Positions 46,483-53,669 of a stretch of DNA of 64,000 bases are shown piece by piece. How positions within the stretch are numbered: the stretch's first letter is position 1; the number at the start of each line of letters is the position of its first letter. The DNA comes from an uncultured Eubacteriales bacterium (GTDB lineage: Bacteria > Bacillota > Clostridia > Oscillospirales > Acutalibacteraceae), in the NCBI GenBank assembly GCA_934489895.1, contig CAKSST010000004.1, positions 57,157 through 121,156 of the forward strand, written 5' to 3'. The notes beneath the pieces were generated by a model. That model was not told the origin of the DNA, did no database searches, and was given only the letters and a program-made list of their open reading frames with translations. Both the position numbers and the translations under genes were made by a program.

Positions 46483-47043
46483 ATGGCAAGAAAGAATTTT
46501 CTCATTGTATTTTTGGCGGCAATTTTACTGTCTTGCTTCATACTGGGCACCTGCATTTCATCCTCTGCGGAAGAACAGGCTACTCAGACTGATGCAGCAG
46601 AAATTAACATTGATTACCGTATTGAAAATATGCTGCAGTCCAACCGTGTTTACAACAACACTTTTTATGATGAAAAAGAGCTTGTTGAAGAGGTTGCAAT
46701 TTCCCTTATGGACAGAGCAAACGACGGTTATATTGCCACAAAAGCCGTTGAAGACTTGGCTTTTGCTATGTATTCTATCAATGTTGATGCTTCTGTTGTA
46801 AGCTATCCCAATATTCCGCAGCTTGAGGGTTATATGCCGCTGGTGGCAAGAGGATACACAAGTTATTCGCACGAGATTACAGGCGTTTTGGATGAGAATG
46901 ACGGAACAGTAACCGTTTATTCTGATGTAACGGTTGATTGTCACGATGGAAACCCTGTAACATACCCTTGTGAAACCTTGTTTGTTACCTGCGATGAAAG
47001 TTTCTTTGGCTACAACATTGTTTGGTCAAACATAATTGAATAA
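46483..47043 (+). CDS. small secreted protein of unknown function
   Basis: A 186-residue protein with an N-terminal signal peptide (MARKNF, hydrophobic core, cleavage near SSSAEE). The mature part is acidic and probably alpha/beta. It contains a helical segment (NTFYDEKELVEEVAISLMDR) and a strand-rich end (VTVYSDVTVDC, CETLFVTCDE) with three Cys. I do not recognise a family. The ATG at 46483 is chosen because AGGAGG lies eight bases upstream; an in-frame GTG 9 bases earlier overlaps that site. It stands alone: TATAAT-like text at 46445-46450 upstream, a terminator downstream. Confidence 0.7.
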   Translation: MARKNFLIVFLAAILLSCFILGTCISSSAEEQATQTDAAEINIDYRIENMLQSNRVYNNTFYDEKELVEEVAISLMDRANDGYIATKAVEDLAFAMYSINVDASVVSYPNIPQLEGYMPLVARGYTSYSHEITGVLDENDGTVTVYSDVTVDCHDGNPVTYPCETLFVTCDESFFGYNIVWSNIIE

Positions 47044-47050
47044 TTAATTT

Positions 47051-47080
47051 AAAAGCAAGGCTTGTAAATGCCTTGCTTTT
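47051..47080 (+). terminator. intrinsic terminator after the small secreted protein gene
   Basis: AAAAGCAAGGC / GCCTTGCTTTT with a short loop. Confidence 0.85.
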
Positions 47081-47085
47081 GTTTT

Positions 47086-47135
47086 AAAAAAGGCGGAAAG
47101 AGTATATATTTAAATATTTACTCTCTCCGCCTTTT
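47086..47135. terminator. second, bidirectional hairpin; likely terminator of the M23 peptidase gene
   Basis: AAAGGCGGA-AAGAGTA pairs with TACTCTC-TCCGCCTTT (one mismatch) around an AT-rich centre. Flanking A/T runs suit the minus-strand peptidase gene ending at 47170. Confidence 0.75.
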
Positions 47136-47169
47136 TGTGCCCTTAAACGATGGCGAGGGCAGGAAATAT

Positions 47170-47895
47170 TTAACCTGCCATACCCATCACTTCAAGGGGC
47201 GATACATATTCGTCATTGGCTTTAACGGCAATATGCAGATGCGATGCGTCGGAAGATTCACAAGGAATAATTCCTAAAGTGCCGAGTGTGGTACCTGCGT
47301 GTACGGTGTCGTTTTGTTTTACGGCAGCATTTTCAATGCCGCAGTAAATACCCGTAATGCCGTTGCCGTGGTCAATTTCTATAACTGTTCCCCAAAGAAC
47401 ATCGTTTTCTACAGCTGTTACTGTTCCTGCACCTGCGGATTTTATTTCGGAGCCGGCTGCGGCGGCAATATCAATACCGTTGTGTATACGCATATCGGAA
47501 TAGGTTGCAGAGTACTGCAAAGCGGTAAGGGAAAAATCTTTTGCTACATTTCCCTCAATTGGCATAACAAAATATTGGGCAACAGGTTTTTGCGGGGCTG
47601 AGCTTACCGTCTCGGATGAAGCGGGCTGCTTGGCCGATGACTGCTGATTTGAGGAAACGCGCGAATCCGAAACATTGCTTACCGTGTTACCTGCGGGCTC
47701 TTCGGTTTTTTCACTTACAGTATATGATGAAACCTGTGAGGTATATGATTGATTGCTTGATGTTTCGGGAGCGGTTGACAGCGAGGACACCGCCGACCAG
47801 GTGGCAACACCTACTGCAAGCAAACAAAGTGCAACTATCGGGTAAAAGCCTTTCCCTGCAAGAAATTTTGCTGTTTTAGATTTATAATATTTCAA
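47170..47895 (-). CDS. membrane-anchored M23 (LytM) metallopeptidase, SpoIIQ-like
   Basis: A 241-residue protein if started at the TTG at 47895, which has GGAGGTG at the right distance; an upstream ATG at 47925 would add ten residues but lacks a site. A short basic N-terminus precedes one membrane helix, then a ~75-residue Ser/Thr/Gln linker and an M23 domain (MRIHNGIDIAAAAG, VIEIDHGNGITGIYCG, HLHIAVKANDEYVSPL). The zinc ligands (His and Asp of HNGID and the second His of HLH) are present, so activity is possible. The layout is like SpoIIQ of spore formers, but vegetative cell-wall roles are equally open. Confidence 0.82.
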   Translation of the reverse strand: MKYYKSKTAKFLAGKGFYPIVALCLLAVGVATWSAVSSLSTAPETSSNQSYTSQVSSYTVSEKTEEPAGNTVSNVSDSRVSSNQQSSAKQPASSETVSSAPQKPVAQYFVMPIEGNVAKDFSLTALQYSATYSDMRIHNGIDIAAAAGSEIKSAGAGTVTAVENDVLWGTVIEIDHGNGITGIYCGIENAAVKQNDTVHAGTTLGTLGIIPCESSDASHLHIAVKANDEYVSPLEVMGMAG

Positions 47896-47982
47896 ATAAA
47901 GCACCTCCGTTATTAGATTTGACATTTAACCAAGATTTTATGCAAAAAATAAAGCAGGGTGGGTTTTTAAAATATATAATTC

Positions 47983-48011
47983 TTGAAAATAATAAACTAC
48001 TGTGTTACAAT
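47983..48011 (+). promoter_or_regulatory. promoter of the rhamnose/glycosyltransferase operon
   Basis: TTGAAA (47983-47988), 17-base spacer, TACAAT (48006-48011), 44 bp before the glycosyltransferase start. Confidence 0.65.
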
Positions 48012-48055
48012 AAATTAAACAATAAAAGTTTTACTGTTCGGAGTGAATCCGTTTT

Positions 48056-48814
48056 ATGCAAAAAAGTGATGTTTCGGCTTCGGTTGTAACCCACAATAAC
48101 ATTGATACAGTAAAAAACTGCGTGCAATCTTTGCTTGATAATACGGCAGAGGTGCGCTTTTCGTTGTCTGTTTATGATAATAATTCAACTGATGGAACGG
48201 TTGAATATTTAAAGGAAATTGACAGTATCAGGCTTGTACAAAGCAAAACAAATCATGGCTTTGGTGCGGGGCACAATGTGTTGCTGGCTGACGCACAGTC
48301 GGAATACCACGCTTTTGTAAATCCTGATATTATTGTAACCGGTGATACTATTGCTGTTCTGGCACAGTACCTTGATGAGCATCCCGATGTTGCGCTTGTC
48401 ACACCAATGCTGTATAACCCAAACGGAAGTGAACAGCTTTTGCCAAGATTGCAGCCAAAGTTCAAATATCTGCTTAGCGGAAGGTTGCCGTTTTTAAAAA
48501 AACTGCGCGATAAATATACTATGGCTGACTGCAAACTGGACAAGCCTACCGAGCTTGACTTTTGCACGGGATGTTTTATGATGGGCAGAACAAAGCAATT
48601 ACAGCAGGCGGGCGGCTTTGACGGCAGATACTTTATGTATATGGAGGATGCCGATCTTTCCCGTACAATGCAAAAATACGGCAAAATTATGCTTGTGCCA
48701 CAGGCAAAAGCAACACACCTTTGGAACAGGGCCAGCTCACATAAACTGAAATATTTATTAATTCATATAAGTTCAGCATTTAAATACCAGAAAAAATGGA
48801 GGAAATGCAAATGA
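48056..48814 (+). CDS. family 2 glycosyltransferase (rhamnosyltransferase-like)
   Basis: A 252-residue GT-A enzyme. It begins VVTHNNIDTVKNCVQSLL, has YDNNSTDGTVEYL (the N-S-x-D-G/T segment of GT2), then FVNPDI in the nucleotide-sugar site, and ED-type metal/acceptor residues in YMEDADLSRTMQKYG. No transmembrane helix is obvious. It is first in a run with RfbD, RfbB and RfbC, so dTDP-rhamnose is the likely donor and a cell-wall or surface polysaccharide the likely product; both are inferred from context. Its stop overlaps the start of rfbD. Confidence 0.82.
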   Translation: MQKSDVSASVVTHNNIDTVKNCVQSLLDNTAEVRFSLSVYDNNSTDGTVEYLKEIDSIRLVQSKTNHGFGAGHNVLLADAQSEYHAFVNPDIIVTGDTIAVLAQYLDEHPDVALVTPMLYNPNGSEQLLPRLQPKFKYLLSGRLPFLKKLRDKYTMADCKLDKPTELDFCTGCFMMGRTKQLQQAGGFDGRYFMYMEDADLSRTMQKYGKIMLVPQAKATHLWNRASSHKLKYLLIHISSAFKYQKKWRKCK

Positions 48815-49692
48815 AGCTTTTAATAACCGGCTCGCACGGACAGCTTGGCAATGAGCTTACAAAAATGCTCAGCACGGGCAAGAGCGAAATCGGAGACATT
48901 CCTGCCCAGTGCCTTTCGGCCGAGGTTGTAGCGGTTGACGTTGATTCGCTTGATATTACCGATACCGATGCGGTAATTGCTTTTGTTAATGAGCACAAGC
49001 CTGACGTAATAATCAACTGCGCCGCAATGACAAACGTTGACGGCTGCGAAACCGAGGTTAAGCTTGCTTATGCTGTTAACGCAGACGGTGTTAGAAACCT
49101 GGCTGTTGCGGCTGAAAAAATAAACGCAAAGTTTATAAATGTTTCTACCGACTATGTTTTTGCAGGTAATGGTACACAGCCTTATATGGAGTGGGATTTA
49201 TGTGCACCCAACACTGTTTACGGAAAATCAAAACGTTTAGGTGAGGAGTATACCCTGCATTTTTGCAAGCGCTCATTTGTAGTGAGAACTTCATGGCTTT
49301 ACGGCTATATAGGCAAAAACTTTGTTAAGACAATCCGCAGGGTTGCAAAAGCAAATGATGAAATTAAGGTGGTATGCGACCAAAGAGGCAATCCCACTAA
49401 CGCCAACGACCTGGCACATCATATTTTAAAGCTCTGCGTTACCGAAAAATACGGTATTTACCATTGCACAGGAGAAGGCGAATGCAGCTGGCACGATTTT
49501 GCCGCAAAAATTGTTGAGCTTTCGGGTATTGATTGCAATGTTTTAGCCTGCACCACAGAAGAATACGGCAACAAAACACCCCGTCCCGCTTATTCTTCAC
49601 TGAGCAAGCTTGCGCTTGACTGTGCTGTAGGTAATCAGATGCGCCAATGGGAAGATGCCCTTAAACAATATATTCAAAATGTGGAGGACTAA
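48811..49692 (+). CDS. rfbD: dTDP-4-dehydrorhamnose reductase
   Basis: A 293-residue short-chain dehydrogenase that makes dTDP-L-rhamnose from the 4-keto intermediate using NAD(P)H. It has the Rossmann motif ITGSHGQLGNEL, NCAAMTNVDGCE, NVSTDYVFAG and the catalytic YGKSK. The ATG at 48811 follows GGAGG and overlaps the previous stop by four bases; an in-frame ATG at 48796 lies inside the ribosome site region. Next gene four bases downstream. Confidence 0.93.
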   Translation: MKLLITGSHGQLGNELTKMLSTGKSEIGDIPAQCLSAEVVAVDVDSLDITDTDAVIAFVNEHKPDVIINCAAMTNVDGCETEVKLAYAVNADGVRNLAVAAEKINAKFINVSTDYVFAGNGTQPYMEWDLCAPNTVYGKSKRLGEEYTLHFCKRSFVVRTSWLYGYIGKNFVKTIRRVAKANDEIKVVCDQRGNPTNANDLAHHILKLCVTEKYGIYHCTGEGECSWHDFAAKIVELSGIDCNVLACTTEEYGNKTPRPAYSSLSKLALDCAVGNQMRQWEDALKQYIQNVED

Positions 49693-49695
49693 ATT

Positions 49696-50754
49696 ATGAA
49701 AACCTATCTCGTTACCGGCGGTGCCGGATTTATCGGCTCAAATTTTGTCCACTATATGTTGGGAAAATACGATGATATTAAGCTGATAAATATTGATGCT
49801 CTTACCTATGCAGGTAACCCCGAAAACTTAAAGGCTGTTGAAAATGACCCCCGTTATACCTTTATTAAGGGTGATATTTGTGACAAAGAGCTTATTGCAA
49901 AGATTTTTGCTGAAAATGAGATTGATTATGTTGTTAACTTTGCGGCTGAAAGCCACGTTGACCGCAGCATAAGCGATCCCGATATTTTTGTAAAAAGCAA
50001 TGTTTTAGGTACTGTTAACCTGCTTAATAATGCACGCAAAGCTTGGTCTGTAGGTGACGACGTTTACCGTGAGGGAGTAAAATATCTGCAGGTTTCAACC
50101 GATGAGGTTTACGGTACTTTAGGCGCTGAGGGCTACTTTACCGAAACCACACCGCTTGACCCCCATTCACCTTATTCTTCAAGTAAGGCTTCTGCCGATA
50201 TGTTTGTAAAGGCTTACGGTGATACCTTTAAACTTCCCTTTAATATCACACGCTGCTCAAACAACTACGGTCCTTATCAGTTCCCTGAAAAGCTTATTCC
50301 TCTTATTATGAACAACACTCTCAAACATAAAGAGCTGCCTGTGTACGGTGACGGTATGCAGATTCGTGACTGGCTGTATGTTGAGGACCACTGCAAAGCT
50401 ATTGATATGGTTATCAATGACGGCGTATTGGGTGAGGTTTATAACGTAGGCGGTCATAATGAGCGCACAAACATTTTCATTGTTAAAACTATTATTGAGT
50501 ACATTAAAGAAAACGCTGACGATACAGTAGGCGAACATCTTATCAAGCACGTTGCTGACCGTAAGGGTCACGACCGTCGTTATGGCATTGACCCCAAAAA
50601 GATTAAGAACGACCTTGGCTGGTATCCCGAAACTCCCTTTGAGGTTGGTATCAAAAAGACTTTGAAATGGTACCTTGACAACAAAGAGTGGATTGCAAAC
50701 GTAACCAGCGGTGAGTACACAAAGTACTACGAGAAGATGTACAAGAACAAATAA
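49696..50754 (+). CDS. rfbB: dTDP-glucose 4,6-dehydratase
   Basis: A 352-residue extended SDR enzyme, the second step of dTDP-rhamnose synthesis. It has the NAD-binding GGAGFIGSNFVHYM, NFAAESHVDRSI, the catalytic YSSSKASAD, STDEVYG (active-site Thr-Asp-Glu) and RCSNNYGPYQFPEKLIP. Length is normal. It lies in the operon between rfbD and rfbC. The first enzyme, RfbA (dTDP-glucose pyrophosphorylase), is not in the window. Confidence 0.96.
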   Translation: MKTYLVTGGAGFIGSNFVHYMLGKYDDIKLINIDALTYAGNPENLKAVENDPRYTFIKGDICDKELIAKIFAENEIDYVVNFAAESHVDRSISDPDIFVKSNVLGTVNLLNNARKAWSVGDDVYREGVKYLQVSTDEVYGTLGAEGYFTETTPLDPHSPYSSSKASADMFVKAYGDTFKLPFNITRCSNNYGPYQFPEKLIPLIMNNTLKHKELPVYGDGMQIRDWLYVEDHCKAIDMVINDGVLGEVYNVGGHNERTNIFIVKTIIEYIKENADDTVGEHLIKHVADRKGHDRRYGIDPKKIKNDLGWYPETPFEVGIKKTLKWYLDNKEWIANVTSGEYTKYYEKMYKNK

Positions 50755-50779
50755 TTTTTTTAACGGAGCAATTTTCAAG

Positions 50780-51331
50780 ATGGGAAACTTTACATTTATT
50801 AAAACAGATATCGAGGGCGTTATTATTGTAGAGCCTAAGGTTTTCGGCGACAGCCGCGGATATTTTATGGAAACCTACAAGGAACCCGACTTTATTGAGG
50901 GCGGCATTTCTGCAAAGTTTATACAGGATAACCAGTCAAAATCCAGCAAGGGTGTTTTGCGCGGTCTGCATTTTCAGAAAAAATATTCACAGGCAAAGCT
51001 TGTGCGCGTAATTAAGGGTAGCGTTTTTGACGTTGCTGTCGATCTGCGCAAAGGCAGCAAAACCTACGGCAAATGGGTGGGTGTTGAGCTTACCGCTGAT
51101 AATAAGCGCCAGTTGTTTATACCCAAAAACTTTGCACACGGCTTTTTGGTGCTTTCCGACGAGGCTGAGTTTGTTTATAAATGTGATGATTTGTATCATC
51201 CTGAGGAAGAGGGCGGTCTGATGTGGAATGACCCGGATATAGGTATTAAGTGGCCTATTACAGAAAATATGGAAGTTAAGCTTTCCGATAAGGATAAGCT
51301 TCATCCCGGCCTTAAAGAGTTAATTCTTTAA
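50780..51331 (+). CDS. rfbC: dTDP-4-dehydrorhamnose 3,5-epimerase
   Basis: A 183-residue cupin-fold epimerase. It shows FGDSRGYFMETYKE, DNQSKSSKGVLRGLHFQ (catalytic His), FDVAVDLRKGSKTYGKWVG and FAHGFLVLSDEAEFVYKC (the conserved Tyr). The ATG at 50780 gives the normal start (MGNFTFIKTDIEGV) with GGAG 11 bases upstream; the open frame itself extends back into rfbB. It is the last gene of the polysaccharide operon, followed by an inverted repeat and tRNA-Val. Confidence 0.94.
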   Translation: MGNFTFIKTDIEGVIIVEPKVFGDSRGYFMETYKEPDFIEGGISAKFIQDNQSKSSKGVLRGLHFQKKYSQAKLVRVIKGSVFDVAVDLRKGSKTYGKWVGVELTADNKRQLFIPKNFAHGFLVLSDEAEFVYKCDDLYHPEEEGGLMWNDPDIGIKWPITENMEVKLSDKDKLHPGLKELIL

Positions 51332-51340
51332 AAATTAGTA

Positions 51341-51369
51341 TTGATTTTATTTACGGTATGTCTTATAAT
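51341..51369 (+). promoter_or_regulatory. promoter of tRNA-Val within an inverted repeat
   Basis: TTGATT (51341-51346), 17-base spacer, TATAAT (51364-51369). The -10 box lies in the loop of a perfect 10-bp inverted repeat (51349-51358 with 51376-51385), which could act as the rfbC terminator or as an operator. Confidence 0.6.
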
Positions 51370-51390
51370 AGAGCGTACCGTAAATATTAT

Positions 51391-51466
51391 GGACGTTTAG
51401 CTCAGCTGGCAGAGCATCCGCTTGACGTGCGGAAGGTCATGGGTTCGAGCCCCTTAGCGTCCACCA
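51391..51466 (+). tRNA. tRNA-Val (anticodon GAC)
   Basis: A 76-base cloverleaf with encoded CCA. Acceptor arms GGACGTT and AGCGTCC pair (one G-U). The D stem is GCTC/GAGC, the anticodon stem TCCGC/GCGGA with loop TTGACGT, giving anticodon GAC (reads GUC and GUU). The T arm is ATGGG-TTCGAGC-CCCTT with one mismatch. The mobile element begins shortly downstream, so the 3' end is a candidate integration site. Confidence 0.92.
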
Positions 51467-51475
51467 ATGCAATAT

Positions 51476-51513
51476 AATCCGAACCTTTTACCAATTGGTC
51501 ATGGGTTCGGATT
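51476..51513 (+). terminator. hairpin after tRNA-Val, carrying a copy of tRNA T-arm sequence
   Basis: AATCCGAACC pairs with GGTTCGGATT, with an inner ACCAATTGGT palindrome, then TTATTGTTTT. Positions 51497-51509 repeat 13 bases of the tRNA (51435-51447). Confidence 0.65.
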
Positions 51514-51552
51514 TATTGTTTTAATGGAAGAAATTGAAGACTGGTAATGGAA

Positions 51553-51592
51553 AAGCCGGGAGGACTGCCGATTATTGCAATCCTCCCGGCTT
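51553..51592 (-). terminator. strong hairpin terminator at the left end of the mobile element
   Basis: A perfect 12-bp GC-rich stem (AAGCCGGGAGGA and complement) with a 16-base loop. Read on the minus strand it directly follows the stop of the 61-aa gene and ends in TTTTCC. Confidence 0.8.
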
Positions 51593-51594
51593 CT

Positions 51595-51780
51595 TTATGT
51601 AGATGCGGAGTCCGAAATCTCCTTCTTTGCTTTCCATTCGTCAAAGGCCCTTTTGCCATCTTCGCTTTCGTAGTACTTCTGAATTACCGGAAGCAGACTC
51701 CGTGCCAGCGATTCAAAGACGTATTCCGGAATTTCGGCTGCATCAACACCAGTCTGGATATTGGATTTTTCTGCGTTCAC
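51595..51780 (-). CDS. small hypothetical protein of a mobile element
   Basis: A 61-residue soluble protein starting at GTG 51780, six bases after GGAGG. It reads MNAEKSNIQTGVDAAEIPEY then FESLARSLLPVIQKYYE. It is acidic and helical and contains an FDEWKAKK segment. Small proteins of this look are frequent beside RepA-like genes in integrative elements of Clostridia, but I cannot name a function. It is the last minus-strand gene before the element boundary and has a strong terminator. Confidence 0.6.
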   Translation of the reverse strand: MNAEKSNIQTGVDAAEIPEYVFESLARSLLPVIQKYYESEDGKRAFDEWKAKKEISDSAST

Positions 51781-51902
51781 TTGTTTCCTCCTTTATCGCT
51801 TCTGTAGGCGCATAGACACGCTTTTCTGAGGTGTTATGGGAAAAGATATTCCCCTGTGTTTTCTCAGCGCTTGTGGGGCAGAAAACACCTTGTTTTCGAC
51901 TT

Positions 51903-52295
51903 TTATTTGTGCGATATTGCGCCATCCTCTCTTGGCTGAATCAACTTTGCGTCCGCTGGGTAATTCAGCGTAATAAGCACGGGCTTTCCCAAGCCCTGCT
52001 TGCGCCGAACGATCAAGCCGCTGCATTCCAGCTCCCGGAAGATCCGCGTGGCGCTTTGGCGGCTGCGGTGGAGCTTTGTCTGCGCCTGCTCCAAGGTGAA
52101 GTACAGCCGAATCGTGCCGTCCGGCTCGACGTAGCCGTTCTGCCGGGAAATGCTTGCTCTGTCCAGCAGCAGCGCGTAGAGCACCTTGGCGTCGTTGCTG
52201 ATGTCCCGCAGGGCTTCGTCTTGGAGAAGGAACCTCGGAAGCGGCACATAGGACGCCGCCGGGCTCTGCGCCGTGAGCTTGCAAAAAGTTTTCAT
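51903..52295 (-). CDS. RepA N-terminal-domain replication initiator-like protein (short)
   Basis: A 130-residue protein starting at ATG 52295 (MKTFCKLTAQ), shortly after GGAGG. It contains the RepA_N pattern: VPLPRFLL, LRDISNDAKVLYALLLDRASIS, NGYVEPDGTIRLYFTLEQAQ, then a winged-helix part (SRQSATRIFRELECSGLI) and RRKQGLGKP. Full RepA proteins of this type often have an additional C-terminal domain, which is missing here, so it may be a shortened form. The role is inferred: replication or copy control of the excised element. GC content is visibly higher than in the flanking chromosome. Confidence 0.75.
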   Translation of the reverse strand: MKTFCKLTAQSPAASYVPLPRFLLQDEALRDISNDAKVLYALLLDRASISRQNGYVEPDGTIRLYFTLEQAQTKLHRSRQSATRIFRELECSGLIVRRKQGLGKPVLITLNYPADAKLIQPREDGAISHK

Positions 52296-52344
52296 CTGAC
52301 CTCCTATCCCATCCATCAATCCATCCATTTTTGTGTTGATTGAT

Positions 52345-52528
52345 TGATAGATTGATTCTCTTGTATCTTGATTTATTTCTTATTAGTTAGAGGATGAATT
52401 TCAGCCCCGATGGAGGGCACGAAAACCGTCGTCCTGAAATCCGGTTGCGGAACGCTCCGGAGCGTCAGCTTGTCCACCGTCTGAAAAACCGGTGACGGAA
52501 AACCCACGTATGGAAAATCCCGTTGTGG
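52345..52528. other. RepA-MobC intergenic region with palindrome
   Basis: Contains ACGCTCCGGAGCGT (near 52453), a perfect palindrome, and repeated GGAAAACC/GGAAAATCC-like units at about 52418-52525. It could hold an origin or iterons for the RepA-like protein. No coding frame is supported. Confidence 0.35.
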
Positions 52529-52858
52529 TCAAAGCTCATCCTTTTGCCGTATCTTCAACAGCTCCCAGATTTCTGCCTGCCGTGTTTTCAGCTCGGCAAC
52601 GTCGTCCTCATAGCAGCGCCCGGTGCAGTTGATGCGGCGGCAAATCTGGTTGATGTTCGTGGCGGCACGGCTGACGGCGGCAGCTAACTTTTTTTGCTCG
52701 GTGTAATCGACCTTGATGATGTAGCCGTCGATGAGCATCTTGCGGGCATACGCCCCGAAGTTGTGCGTCCCCAACTGGCGCATCTTGTGTTGGATGAGAT
52801 TCAGTTCCTGCTCGTTCAGGCAGATTTCCTTGCGGATGGGTCGTGTGCGGTCTGGCAT
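52529..52858 (-). CDS. MobC-like plasmid mobilisation (relaxosome) protein
   Basis: A 109-residue basic protein of the MobC/ribbon-helix-helix mobilisation accessory family. The N-terminus RPIRKEICLNEQELNLIQHKM and NFGAYARKMLIDGYIIKVDY are typical, followed by AAAVSRAATNINQICRRIN (the N-Q-I-x-R-x-x-N segment of MobC). It binds the transfer origin and assists the relaxase. No relaxase gene is next to it, so the element can at best be mobilised with help or is decayed. An AAAGGAGTG site precedes the ATG. Confidence 0.82.
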   Translation of the reverse strand: MPDRTRPIRKEICLNEQELNLIQHKMRQLGTHNFGAYARKMLIDGYIIKVDYTEQKKLAAAVSRAATNINQICRRINCTGRCYEDDVAELKTRQAEIWELLKIRQKDEL

Positions 52859-52879
52859 ATTGAAACACTCCTTTCACAA

Positions 52880-53057
52880 TACAACGGACATTTTTTCTCA
52901 AAAACTTGGTAGTGACGAAAAGAAAATTTTGAAGACGAGGGCATTGGCGATTCGTTGCCCCTCACTTTACAACGGACATTTCTTCGTCGAAACGCAGGTA
53001 TCGAAATGAGAAATTTTCAAAAAATATGCGCCCCTGCTTTTGCAAAAGCGGGAGCGC
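52880..53057. repeat. candidate oriT region: direct repeats and long hairpin
   Basis: Two direct copies of TACAACGGACATTT (52880-52893 and 52968-52981, 88 bp apart) are followed by similar but diverged text. Between them is a GGGCA...TGCCC hairpin (52939-52959). Downstream lies a 30-base near-perfect palindrome (53028-53057, 14-bp stem with one mismatch). The position just upstream of mobC is where transfer origins usually lie. The nick site cannot be named from the sequence. Confidence 0.45.
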
Positions 53058-53232
53058 GTTGTATCTGCGGATATGAGATTTGAGAGAATAGCAAGCACAT
53101 CCGGTGTCCGGACACACCGGAAAAATGAGCGCTTCAGCCTTGCATCTGAACTGCTCATTTTGTTGTTGGGAAAGCCCCACACCCCTCTCATGTCGAAATT
53201 GAAAATACTTCCTGAACTTTTCGGGAAAGTTC
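53058..53232. other. non-coding spacer between mobC and the HTH gene
   Basis: No supported gene. Short open frames on both strands lack ribosome sites and family features. It contains an ATCCGGTGTCCGGACACACCGG inverted repeat near 53100. Confidence 0.35.
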
Positions 53233-53261
53233 TTGCTTTTATTCGCTTTGACGATTATAAT
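53233..53261 (+). promoter_or_regulatory. possible promoter of the HTH/type I R-M cargo
   Basis: TTGCTT (53233-53238), 17-base spacer, TATAAT (53256-53261), ahead of the small HTH gene. Confidence 0.5.
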
Positions 53262-53316
53262 TATACTGTGATTTTATAAGCAGATGCAGGAATGAACTGT
53301 AGCAGGAGCGCCGACT

Positions 53317-53520
53317 ATGAAATACTTATCCATCACGCAAACCGCCGAACGCTGGGGCATCTCCACCCGCCGTATTCAGATTTTGTGCGGCGAGGGGCGC
53401 GTTCCCAGTGCCATCCGCATTGGCACGGTCTGGGGGATTCCAGAGGACGCAGAAAAGCCAGCAGACGCGAGAATCAAGAACGGCAAGTATATCAAGAAGC
53501 CCGCCGAAAATGAAAAATGA
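53317..53520 (+). CDS. excisionase-like helix-turn-helix protein
   Basis: A 67-residue DNA-binding protein. LSITQTAERWGISTRRIQILC is a MerR/excisionase-type helix-turn-helix, followed by a wing (GRVPSAIRIGTVWGIPED) and a Lys-rich tail. A GCAGGAG site precedes the ATG. Genes of this size often stand before type I restriction or other defence genes in Clostridia. It may regulate the cargo or help excision of the element. Confidence 0.75.
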   Translation: MKYLSITQTAERWGISTRRIQILCGEGRVPSAIRIGTVWGIPEDAEKPADARIKNGKYIKKPAENEK

Positions 53521-53669
53521 GCCGCAGATTATATCAGCGACTCTAACTCGAAATAATGGGGTCTATTCCAGCTCGCGGGTGCGAATGGGCGCACTGACCC
53601 CTTGTCACGAATCTACCCAAATTGTCGATTCGACAGATTATAGCAGAGTTCTACAAAGGAGCAACAATT

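Noticed and set aside
51743..51925. 60-codon minus-strand frame between the RepA-like and 61-aa genes
   Set aside because: It overlaps both neighbours, has only a weak GAGAGG near its ATG, and shows no family features; overlap at both ends makes it less likely than the two flanking genes.
51793..52284. 163-codon frame on the minus strand overlapping the RepA-like gene
   Set aside because: It is a shadow of the GC-rich RepA_N frame: Ala/Arg/Gly-rich with no motif, while the other frame has a clear family pattern.
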